Assembly: GCA_046349935.1 (NCBI GenBank)
Contig: JAXMBK010000004.1
Span: forward strand, 62,001-126,000
Reading direction: 5' to 3'
DNA from: CAIXSC01 sp046349935
GTDB taxonomy: Bacteria; Planctomycetota; Planctomycetia; Pirellulales; Pirellulaceae
DNA: 64,000 nucleotides
The translations under genes and the position numbers were made by a program. Positions 19,301-30,000 of this stretch are shown here, one piece after another. The notes under the pieces were generated by a model. It did not search any database. It had not been told where the DNA came from and saw only the letters and a program-made list of their open reading frames with translations. Position 1 is the first letter of the stretch. Each line of letters begins with the position of its first letter.

Positions 19301-20764
19301 GTCGGCGGCATCGGCGGCGACAAACTGTTCGGCGGCAGCGGGGCCGACCAACTGTCGGGCGGCGCTGGCAACGATCAACTGTACGGCGGCGGCGGCGACG
19401 ACGTCGTCTACGGCGGCGCCGACGAAGATTGGATCTACGGCGGCGGCGGCGACGACTCGCTGTTCGGAGAACTGGGCCATGATCGCTTGTTGGGCGAAGC
19501 CGGGGCTGATCGCTTGAGCGGCGGGCCGGATAACGACACGCTCGACGGCGGACTCGGCGACGACTCCGTCTACGGCGACGCCGGTTCGGACAAGATTCAG
19601 ATTCGCGGTGGAGAAGCGAGCAACGATCTGATTCGCGGCGGGACTGAGTTTGATGATCTGGAAATCATCGCGCTGACGGGACCGGCGGCGCTGCCCGGAT
19701 TCTCCGTGGCGACGAACGAGGTCGAACGGATCCTCGGCAACGGCCAGGGCCTGTTGGGCAACGATCAGCCCAACGTCTTCGATCTGCGCGGACTCACCTT
19801 CACGACTCTGAGCCCGCTGGCCTATGTCAACGGCATGGAGGGGAATGACGTACTGTACGGCAGCGAGTTTAACGACGAGCTGATCGGGGGCGGCGACGTC
19901 GACTCGATCTACGGCTATGGCGGCGCCGATACGCTGACCGGCAACGACGGCGATGATGTGATCTACGGCGGCAATGGCAACGACGTAATCAACGGCGGCC
20001 AAGGCGCCGACTTCATTTCGGCCGAAGGCGGCAATGACGTCATCGAGGTCGCCGGCGCGGACATGCTGAACGACACGGGCCCCTCGGGATTCGTCAACGG
20101 CGGCGCGAACACCGACCGGATCCGGAACGTGGGAACCGGCCCGCTCGTCCTGCGTAACTTCGCGGGCGTGACGCAGGCCATCGAGTACCTCGAAGGGGCG
20201 GGCTTCGGAATTCTGGGGACAGTCGCTCAGACGAATGTGCTCGACTTCCGCACGGCCGTCGGCGCAACCGACATCTATAGCTCGTCGACCGTCGTCTTCG
20301 TGAACGTCGCATTCGTCGACGGTTTGAGCGGCGACGACGTCATTTACGGCACCAACGGCGTCGACCTGTTGTACGGTGGCGGCGGCGCCGACCGCCTGTA
20401 CGGCATGCATGGCGACGACACGTTGTACGGCGGCGCCGGCGACGACACGCTCAACGGCGGCTCGGGCATCGATCGTCTCTACGGCGATGCGGGCGTCGAT
20501 ACGCTGACCGGCGGCGCCCAGAACGACTACTTCGTCTTCGAGGACGTATCGACCGAGAAAGACGTGGTGACCGACTTCGTGTACGACTTTATCGTACTGA
20601 GTTGGTACAACGCGCCGCCGCAATCGTACGGCGTGTCGTACGCCAGCGTCTACTTTGATCCGACGACGAAGGAGCTGCGGTTCAACGTCCCTGGGACGCT
20701 GTACAAGACGATCGGCTTGACGGGCGTGCTGTCGAAGCCGGCGGCGACTCGGTTCGTGTTCTAG
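16316..20764 (+). CDS. Giant LEPR-XLL protein: beta-propeller head, RTX repeats
   Basis: The protein has 1482 residues. ATG 16316 sits seven bases after AGGAG, which is preferred over the upstream GTG 16301. The N-terminus is Arg-rich and ends in LFVEQLEDRSLLAAN. Residues about 50-450 are a repeated beta-propeller-like head: recurring blades have YVVGNG, LYGVGWS, LVAGGG, VFLAGTAG, IYAVGATAG, LYATGSTN and LYVVGESRS, each followed by an ILAKYD/LIVKRFD-type strand, as in delta-60/SBBP-like repeats. A GLEPI module (nt 17880-18120), RTX blocks (nt 18410-18560, 19190-19590, 19840-20040 and 20335-20530), the QLGA domain with its cysteine pair and three copies of the 90-residue module follow. The tail is IGLTGVLSKPAATRFVF. 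A single extra Cys (VNCITAG) is present. The role is inferred to be surface or exported binding; the ligand is unknown. Confidence 0.9.
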   Translation: MNAVTSLASHRLQADHSSWSANRRRKSPAARRRQLFVEQLEDRSLLAANLLSALFIGGAGDQRGTDLVVDSGMAYVVGNGPEAQSPADNAIIARLSLPTSGTGAAATDWTANWSQGNLFGATVANGGLYGVGWSYPGQGITTDGVGGSEVKSVVAKISTTSGGVNWATAVPVAFNSSSGTDYFVYGGVESHNRVVSATIGGTPYLLVAGGGQPWSYSSLILAKYDLNGNLIQATPDVVAGYSFQTYNSASGGSGGYDVVEFNGNVFLAGTAGIPAGYGDATARPTLWKFDSNLVYQSYSRDLGLTGELRGLAVEGNKIYAVGATAGANADLIVKRFDANGNLEATNVVNLGGNDMFKDVVSLNGKLYATGSTNVGGNDDLILVEIDPATLTMSAPVAFGGANAEMGSAITTDGTRLYVVGESRSFAYGGNAVGQNDIVLLTFDLPSTQVSVSGGQMLVQDISSGGKDDSLTITYSSSLGLLYVQDPVNCITAGVGATAVDSHTVSVPLASVSSILVDTLAGQDKLTLDYSTGNFALPVTFDAGTEFDGLVIQGGAFTNVTFNYDSAIANPNVQSGTITQDGTTISYTGLEPIAYQATSVANYVFNLPGTGDNAVLGDDAPLPSQIGMLRLSSTAGTPTFEMTDFVVPTGSALINLGGDSAVFNVAAGFAGETVGASFVIDGQAGGDSITVDSTILTGLTLRGGLGDDTLVGGGGADLLEGGGGDDTLNGGAGDDTVEGGAGNDLLQATGAEALNDVMVGGPGAAGDASDYDVLKNIGAGDVVLGGFNSFFDVFTNSIDEYDGGAANLLGDGNANLLHLGFTRIVNTLGVDSGAGPDDVTTSHANATTSPVAYLGGDTLANDPTDNGDHVTIVLTPNQLGAIAATWADVLALQAYLAHPTNATLTVTAAVAKGNLTAANFESASLAIYDDHVIVDITPCFMGITSITQIQIGSDSAADTLVGTSLNDLIFGQGGDDVIDGAAGNDCIFGGAGADSLVGGIGGDKLFGGSGADQLSGGAGNDQLYGGGGDDVVYGGADEDWIYGGGGDDSLFGELGHDRLLGEAGADRLSGGPDNDTLDGGLGDDSVYGDAGSDKIQIRGGEASNDLIRGGTEFDDLEIIALTGPAALPGFSVATNEVERILGNGQGLLGNDQPNVFDLRGLTFTTLSPLAYVNGMEGNDVLYGSEFNDELIGGGDVDSIYGYGGADTLTGNDGDDVIYGGNGNDVINGGQGADFISAEGGNDVIEVAGADMLNDTGPSGFVNGGANTDRIRNVGTGPLVLRNFAGVTQAIEYLEGAGFGILGTVAQTNVLDFRTAVGATDIYSSSTVVFVNVAFVDGLSGDDVIYGTNGVDLLYGGGGADRLYGMHGDDTLYGGAGDDTLNGGSGIDRLYGDAGVDTLTGGAQNDYFVFEDVSTEKDVVTDFVYDFIVLSWYNAPPQSYGVSYASVYFDPTTKELRFNVPGTLYKTIGLTGVLSKPAATRFVF

Positions 20765-20801
20765 CTTCGACGCTCGAAATTGTCCGAGTGACAACCAACG
20801 C

Positions 20802-20840
20802 GGGCTGGAGGCGGTGCGATGCCGCTTCCAGCCCTTTTTT
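20802..20840 (+). terminator. Rho-independent terminator after the third giant gene
   Basis: gggctggaggcgg pairs with ccgcttccagccc (one wobble) around a small loop and is followed by TTTTTT (20835-20840). It is the most canonical terminator in the window. Confidence 0.85.
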
Positions 20841-21047
20841 CGTATCTCCGTCGGTTCTGGAGGCCCTGCTAAAGGGTGGGGTTGGTTTGCGTAGCTATTA
20901 CTATTTTGCAACTTCTACGAAAACTCTACACTTTGCCCCATTCCCCACAACGCCGTTCGGCGTCGAGCTTGATTTGATCTGATTTTCGTTGATTCCCTCG
21001 TCGGTCGATCGCCCTTTGTCTTTTCATTTATTCAGGCGGAGCAGCTC

Positions 21048-24000
21048 ATGTTTCAGCACCTCACGCGTGCCTGGCGTCGCATTGTCTCAAGTCAAAACCA
21101 GATGGCCAAACAGCGAGCGGGCGAGCGGCGGCGGAGGGCGTTTTTGGAATCGCTGGAAGCGCGTTGCGTGTTGACAGGCGGCGCGCCGGAGATGGATCTG
21201 CTCTTTAGCAGCGTGCCCGTGCTCGACGGCGACTCCACCCCGTCGACCGCCGAAGGGACCGACTTCGGCACGCTGGCTGTTCAGAACGCCTCGACCGTCC
21301 GCACCTTTACGGTCAAGAACACGGGGACCGCCAACCTGTATCTGATGGGGTGGCCGCAAGTCGCCATCGTCGGCTCGAACTCGCAGGATTTTCAGATCGT
21401 CTCGACCCCTGCGGGGATGGTGTTTCCCGGCGGTCAAACTTCCTTCAGCGTCAAGTTCGATCCCAAGGGGCCCGGCTTGCGAACCGCGGAAATTCGCATC
21501 ACGAACAACGACCCCAACGAGAACCCGTACAACTTCAAAGTGTCGGGCATTGGGGTTGTGCCGAGCGTCATCGTCGATCGCTTGAATCCCACGACGACCG
21601 AAGCGGGCGGAACGGCGCAGTTCACCATGAAGCTCAGCGCACCGCCGTCCGCGCCGGTGACGATCGACATGCAGTCCGACGATCTGTCGGAAGGGACCGT
21701 CTCCACGACGCAGGTCGTCTTCACGCCGACCGATTGGAACACGCCTCAGACGATCACGGTCACCGGCGTCGATGACTTCTTGGATGACGGCAATCGTCCC
21801 TATCGCATCGTCACCAGCAAAGCACACAGCGCCGACTCGAACTACAACGGCATGCCGGTCAAGGACGTGCACCTCAAGAACATCGATAACGACACGTCGG
21901 CCGTCATCGTGACGCCGACCAGCGGACTCGTCACGACCGAGTCAGGCGGGACGGCGCAGTTCTCCGTCATGTTGGCCACCGAGCCGCGAGGGTCGGTGAC
22001 GATCGGGTTGCAGTCGAGCGATTTGACGGAAGGGACGCTGTCGACGAGCCAACTGGTCTTCACGGCGGCCAATTGGAACGTGCCGCAGGTCGTTACGGTC
22101 ACCGGCGTCGACGACGCACTGGTGGACGGCGACGTTCCCTACACGATTATCACCACGGTCGTGAAGAACACGGGCGGCAGCGACGGCGGTAGTGACGGCG
22201 ACAGCGAGGGCGGGAGCGACGACGGCAAGGACGGCTGCGAGGATGACCGCAGCGACTACGGCGACGGACGCGACGACGCGTTCCTCAGCGGCTCCGACGG
22301 CGACTCGGACGACGTCCCCTCGGGGCGCGGCGGGTCGGACGGCGGTTCAGACGGCGGTTCAGATGGCGGTTCAGATGGCGGTTCAGATGGCGGCGGCGAC
22401 CGAGTCTATGGGAAGCTCAATCCGCCCGACGTGTCGCTGATCAATTTGGATAATGACATCGCGAGCAATGCGGGCATCACGGTAACGCCGCTCAGCGGAC
22501 TGACCACCACCGAGGCGGGCGGGACGGCCTTGTTCACGATCGTGCTCAATTCACAGCCGACCGCGAACGTGACCATCGGTCTTTCGACCAGCGACGCCAC
22601 AGAGGGGACTCCGTCCGCGACCTCGGTGACCTTTACGCCTGCGAACTGGAACGTCGCGCAAACCGTCACGGTCACGGGCGTCGACGACTTCCGCGACGAC
22701 GGCGACGTTGCGTATCAGATCATCACGGCGCCGGCGACCAGCTCTGACGCCGCCTACAACGGGCTCAATGCCGACAACGTCGCGCTGACGAATCTCGACA
22801 ATGACGCCGTCGGCATCGTCGTGACGCCGACCAGCGGTTTGACGACCACCGAAGCCGGCGGGACGGCGACGTTTACCGTCGTGTTGTCATCGGAGCCGGC
22901 CAGCAACGTGACGATCGGCCTCGCGTCGAACGATGCGACCGAAGGCGCGCCGTCGTCATCGAGCCTCGTCTTTACGGCGGCCAATTGGAACGTGCCGCAG
23001 ACGGTGACCGTAACGGGCGTCGACGACTTCGTGGACGATGGGGACGTCGCCTTTGCGATCGTCACGGCGGCGGCGACCAGCAGCGACGCGGGCTATCAGG
23101 GGCTCAACGCCGCCGATGTGTCGTTGACGAACCTCGATAACGACGTCGCCGGCTTCGTCGTCACGCCGCTCAGCGGACTCACGACGACCGAAGCGGGCGG
23201 AACGGCCAACTTCACCCTCAAATTGACTTCGCAACCGACGGCGAATGTGACGATCGGGATTTCGTCGAGCAACCCGTCGGAAGGAACGGCGGCGCCTGCC
23301 AGCGTCACGTTCACGCCCGCGAATTGGAACGTCGCACAAACGATCACGGCGACCGGCGTGAATGATTTCGTCGACGACGGAGATCAGGCTTATTCGATCG
23401 TCACCGCGGCTGCGACCAGCGCCGACTCCGTCTACAACGGACTCAACCCGGCCGACGTTTCGCTGGTCAATCTGGATAACGATGCGGCGGGAATCACCGT
23501 CACGCCGACCAGCGGGCTCACGACGACGGAAGCGGGCGGGACGGCCAGCTTCACCATCAAACTGGATTCACAACCGTTGGCGAACGTCACGATTGGTCTG
23601 TCGTCGAGCGATACGACCGAGGGGACGGTCGCCGGCAGCGTTACCTTTACGCCGGCGAATTGGAATGTGGCGCAGACGGTGATCGTGACGGGGGTCGACG
23701 ACTTCGTGGACGACGGCGACATTGCCTACTCCATCGTGACGGCGGCCGCGACCAGCGTCGACACGTTGTACAGCGGCCTGAATGCCAGCGACGTCTCGGT
23801 GATCAATGTCGATAACGATGCGGCCGGCATCACCGTAACATATCTCGAAGGTCCGACTCGCCCCGGACTCACGACGACGGAAGCGGGCGGCGCCGCGACG
23901 TTCACGATCGTGCTCACGTCGCAGCCGACGGCGAACGTGACGATCGGCTTGTCGTCCAATGACGCGACCGAAGGAACCGTCTCGCCAGCGAGCGTCACGT

Positions 24001-27000
24001 TCACGGCGGCGAACTGGAATGTGCCGCAAATGATCACGGCGACGGGCGTCGACGACTTCGTGGATGACGGCGACATTGCGTACTCCATCGTCACCGCGCC
24101 GGCCGTCAGCAGCGACCCGTTGTACTCGGGACGCAACGCGAGCGATGTTCCTGTCTTCAACATCGACAACGACACGGCGGGCATCACGGTGACGCCGACC
24201 AGCGGCCTGACGACGACGGAAGCGGGCGGCGCCGCGACGTTCACCATCGTGCTCAACACGCAGCCGACGGCGAACGTCACGATCGGCCTGTCGACGAACG
24301 ATGCGACCGAAGGAACCGTGTCGCCGGCTAGCGTCACGTTCACGGCGTCCAACTGGAATGTTCCGCAAACCATAACTGCGACGGGCGTGGACGACCTCGT
24401 CGATGACGGCGACATCGCCTACACGATCGTGACGGCGGCCGCGACCAGCAGCGATCCACTCTACAGCGGACGCAATGCGGCGGACGCCTCGGTCACGAAC
24501 GTCGACAACGACACGGCCGGCATTACGGTGACGCCGACCAGCGGCTTGACGACGACCGAGGCAGGCGGCACGGCGACGTTCACCATCGTGCTCAACACGC
24601 AGCCGACGGCGAACGTCACGATCGGCCTGTCGTCGAACGATGCGACCGAAGGAACCGTTTCGCCAGCCGGCGTCACGTTTACCGCGACGAACTGGAATGT
24701 GCCGCAAACGGTCACGGCGATGGGCGTGGATGACTTCGTCGATGACGGCGACATCGCCTACACGATCGTGACAGCGGCAGCGGTCAGCAGCGACTCGACC
24801 TACAGCGGTCTCAATCCGGCGGACGTCAGCGTCACGAACATCGACGACGACACGGCCGGCATCACGGTCAATCCGATCGGCAGTTTGGGAACCACCGAGG
24901 CGGGCGGCGCGGCGACCTTCACCATCGTGCTCAATACGCAGCCCACGGCGAATGTGACGATCGGCTTGTCTTCGAACGACCCGACCGAAGGCAGTGTTTC
25001 GCCGACGGGCGTCACGTTCACTGCGGCGAATTGGAACGTACCGCAGACGGTGACGGTGACGGGCGTCGATGACTTCATCGACGACGGCGACATCGCCTTT
25101 ACGATCGTGACCGCTCCCGCGACCAGCGCCGATCCGAACTACGCCGGGCTCAATCCAAGCGACGTGGCAGCGACGAACAGCGACAATGACGCGGCCGGCA
25201 TCATCGTTCAGCCGATCGGCGGACTTACGACGACCGAAGCCGGCGGTACGGCGTCGTTCACCATCGTGCTCAATTCGCAACCGCTCGCGAACGTCGCCAT
25301 CGGCATCGCGTCGGGCGATCCAACGGAAGGGAGCGTGTCCGCGTCAAGCGTCACGTTTACCGCCGCGAATTGGAATACACCGCAGACGATCACCGTGACC
25401 GGCGTCGACGACTTTATCGACGACGGCGATGTCTCGTACCTCATTCAGACCGGCAATTCGACGAGCAGCGACCCGTTGTACAACGGGATCGACCCGGCCG
25501 ACGTCGGGGCGCTCAATCTGGACAACGATACGGCAGGCATCACGGTGACGCCGACCAGCGGCCTGACGACGACCGAAGCGGGCGGCGCTGCGACGTTCAC
25601 CATCGTGCTCAACACCCAGCCCACGGCGGACGTGACGATCGGCTTGTCGTCGAACGATGCGACCGAAGGAACCGTTTCGCCGGCCAGCGTCACGTTCACC
25701 GCAGCCAACTGGAACGTTCCGCAAACGGTTGCGGCGACGGGCGTGGATGATTTTATCGATGACGGCGACGTCGGCTACACGATCGTGACGGGGGCCGCGA
25801 CCAGCAGCGATGCGACCTACAGCGGTCTCAATCCGGCCGACGTCGGCGTCACCAACATCGACAACGACGCGGCGGGAATCCTGGTCTCGCCGACCGCCGG
25901 GCTCGTCACGACCGAAGCCGGCGGAGGCGCCTCGTTTTCCGTCGTCCTGGCGACGCAGCCGACCGCGAACGTGACGATCAACCTGTCCTCCAGCGATTCA
26001 ACGGAAGGGGCGGCGTCGGTTTCCAGCATTACCTTCACGCCCGCCAATTGGAATGTGGCTCAAAACGTCGCCGTCGCCGGCGTGGATGACTTCGTCGACG
26101 ACGGCGACATCGCCTTCTCGATTGTGACGGCGGCCGCGACCAGCAGCGATCCGAATTACAACGGGCTCGACGCGGACGACGTCAGCGCCATCAACATCGA
26201 CGATGATGTGCTCGGCATCATCGTGACCCCGACGAACAACCTGACGACATCCGAAGCCGGCGGGCTTGCAACCTTCACCATCGTGCTCAATTCGCAGCCG
26301 CTGGCGAACGTCACAATCGGGCTCTCGTCCAGCGATGCGACCGAAGGGACGGCGTCGCCGTCGAGCGTCACGTTTACGGCGGCGAACTGGAATGCACCGC
26401 AGACGATCACGGTCGCGGGCGTGGACGACTTTGTGGACGACGGCGACATCGACTATTCCATCCTCACGGGCGTCTCGACCAGCGCAGATCCGCTTTACAA
26501 CGGCCTCAACCCGGCCGACGTGAGCGTCACGAACGTCGATAACGATACGGCGGGCGTGACGGTGACGCCGACCAGCGGCCTGACGACGACTGAAGCGGGC
26601 GGCACGGCGACGTTCACCATTCGGCTCGATTCTCAACCGACGGCCGACGTCACGATCGGTCTGTCGTCGAACGACGCGACCGAAGGGACGGCGACGCCGT
26701 CGAGCGTCACGTTTACGGCGGCGAACTGGAACTTGCCGCAGACCGTCACGGTCGCGGGCGTCGACGACTTTGTCGACGACGGCGACGTGGGCTACTCGAT
26801 CGTCACCGGCGCCGCGAGCAGTTCCGATCCGCTCTACAACGGCCTCAACCCGGCCGACGTGAGCGCCACGAACGTTGATAACGATACGGCGGGTGTGACG
26901 GTGACGCCGACCAGCGGCCTGACGACGACCGAAGCGGGCGGCGCGGCGACGTTCACCATTCGGCTCGATTCTCAACCGACGGCCGACGTCACGATCGGTC

Positions 27001-30000
27001 TGACGTCGAGCGACGCGACCGAAGGGACGGCGTCGCCTTCGAGCGTCACGTTTACGGCGGCGAACTGGAACGTGCCGCAGATCGTCACGGTCGCGGGCGT
27101 CGACGACGTGATCGACGACGGCGACGTGGGCTACACGGTCGTTACGGCGGCCGCAGTCAGCAGCGACGCAAACTACAACGGACTCAATGCGGCGGATGCG
27201 TCGATTACCAATCTGGACGACGACACGGCGGCGATCCTCGTGTCGCCGCCCAGCAGTCCGACGACGACGGAGGATGGCGGGACGTCCACGTTTACCGTGG
27301 AACTGGCCACTCAGCCGACGGCCAATGTGGTGATCGCCATCTCGTCGTCGAACACGGCGGAAGGGACCGCTTCGCCAGCGACGCTGACGTTTACGCCCGC
27401 CAACTGGAATGTACCGCAAACGATCACGGCGACAGGCGTCGACGACGTCGTCATTGACGGCGACATCGCTTATACGGTCGTGACGGCGGCGGCGGTCAGC
27501 GCGGATGCAGCCTACAACGGCCTGAACGCAGACGATGTGGCGCTCGTCAATCTGGATGATGATCTCTCGGAAGTACGCGTGTCGACGACGTCGCTGGTGA
27601 CGACGGAACCCGGCGTCAACGGCGTGATCGGTCTGCGGCTCACCTCGCGCCCCTTGGCGCCCGTTACGATTCCTCTCACGTCCACCGACCTCACGGAAGG
27701 CGTCCTTTCGGCGTCTTCGGTGACCTTCGACGCGACCAACTGGAGCGTCGTCCAAAATGTCACGGTGTTCTCAGTGGACGAATTCCTGGTGGATGGCGAC
27801 ATCGCCTACACGGTGGTCATCGGCGCAGCGGTAAGCACGGACGTGCGCTACAGCGGCTACGACGCGCCCGATGTGTCGGTCACGAACATTGACGACGATT
27901 CCACGAATCGCCGGATTTACACGATTCGTCCCAATGGCGCTGACGATTCGTACACGCTGGGAGTCGCGGCGGGCGAGATTCAGCTTTCGCAAGGCTCGAC
28001 CGTGCTGGCGACCGTGCCTTCGTCCTATACGGGCGAGTTGGTCGTGAATGGGTCGGTGGACAACGACACGCTGGTCGTGGACTTTGCGGGCGGAGTGCCG
28101 GTGCCGGCGGGCGGGCTGACCTTCGATGGACGAGACGAACTGGGGCCGGACGGCGATACGCTGACCGTCCAAGGCGGCTCGTTCGCGAACGTCACGTTCG
28201 ACTACGATTCGGCGATCGGCAACGCGCTGGCGCAATCGGGTACGGTCGACATCGACGGGCGCATCGTGACGTTTGCGAACCTCGCGCCGATCAACTTCTT
28301 GTCTCCCGTGGTGAACTACACCTTCCTGTTGCCGGGGACCGGCGATCAGGCCGTGTTGGAGGACGACGCCAGCCCCGGCGCGGCGATTCCGGGGTTGTCG
28401 CGGTTGCGCAGTGCGGCGGCCCTGCCGACGTTCGAAACGACCACGTTCCTCAATCCGTCCGGTTCGGCTCTGTTCCGCATGGGCGGCGATGACGGGGCGT
28501 TCACGGTGTCCAGCAGCTTTGCGGCCGAATCCGTGCTGTTCACGGCGGGGCTCACGATCCGCGGCGAGGACGGCGCCGATTCGATCTCGGTCGATACGGC
28601 CGTGACGAAAGGAATGACGTTGTACGGCGACGCCGGGAACGACACGTTGACGGGCGGCGGCGGCATCGACGTGGTTTCGGGCGACCAAGGGGACGACGTC
28701 CTGCAGGTGCGCGATAACGACGCCGAGTTTGATGCGGTGCAAGGCGGCGACGGCTGGGACGTGATGCGCAACATCGGCGCTTCGGCCGTGGTGCTCAATC
28801 AGTTCAACCAGGTGTTCGACCTGTTCGAGAACGGCATCGATCTGTACGACGGCGGCGGTTATCCGCTGCAAGGCAACGGCAGCGGCAACGAATTGCACCT
28901 GGGCTTCACGAAAGTGACCAATACGCCGAACGTCGATGCGGTCGACGGCGACGACGACGTAACCACGTCGCATGGCAACGATCCAATCCAAGCCGCCGTG
29001 CTCTACGACGGCAACAACGGCGTGGATCACGTGATGCTGGTATTCACACCCGATCAATTGATCGCGCTCGACAATGCCGACATCGCGACGATCAACGACT
29101 ATGTGGCGGCGCCGACCGGAAAGACGTTAGTGGCGACGACCGATCCCGCAAAAGGAAACTTCTCGGCGACGCGGTTCGAAGCGGCGAACATCGGCGTTTA
29201 CGACGACGATCAGATCATCGACATCACGGTCTGCTTCGCGCGCCTGACCGACAAGACGCAGATCATCATGGGAACGGCCGGGGACGATACGATCACCGGT
29301 ACCTTGGGGCACGATTTGATCTTCGGCCGCGCCGGGAATGACCTGATCTTCGGCCAAGCGGGCGAGGACTGTATTTTCGGCGGCAGCGGCGACGACCTGC
29401 TGCACGGCGAGGTCGACAACGACACGATCTACGGCGGGTCGGGGACCGACAATCTGTTCGGCGAAGCGGCCGACGATACGCTGTTCGGCGATCGTGGTTC
29501 CGACTTCCTCTGGGGCGGCTCTGACGAAGACTTCCTGGACGGCGGCATCGACAACGACGAGATGTACGGCGAGCTCGGCCGCGACACGCTGTACGCGGGG
29601 CCGGGGGACGATTTCATGAGCGGCGGGCCGGATAACGATACGCTGCGCAGCGGCTTGGGCAACGACATCGTCCATGGCGATGCGGGCGTCGATCGGTTCG
29701 AAATCCAAGGGGATGAAGCGTACGGCGATACGCTCTTGGGCGGCTCGGAACAGGATGACATTGTGATCTTGCCGGGGACTGGAAACGCAAGCATGCCTGG
29801 GTTCCTGTTCGCTGCGACGCAGATTGAACGCATCTTCGGCAACAACCAAGGGTTGATCGGCACCGCCAATGACGACGTCTTCGATTTGAATAATGTGCAG
29901 ATCTTTACGCTGGCATTTGTGGACGGCGCCGGCGGCAACGATACGCTCGTCGGCTCGCCGTTCAACGACGTGCTGTACGGCGGCGACGGCGACGATGTGA

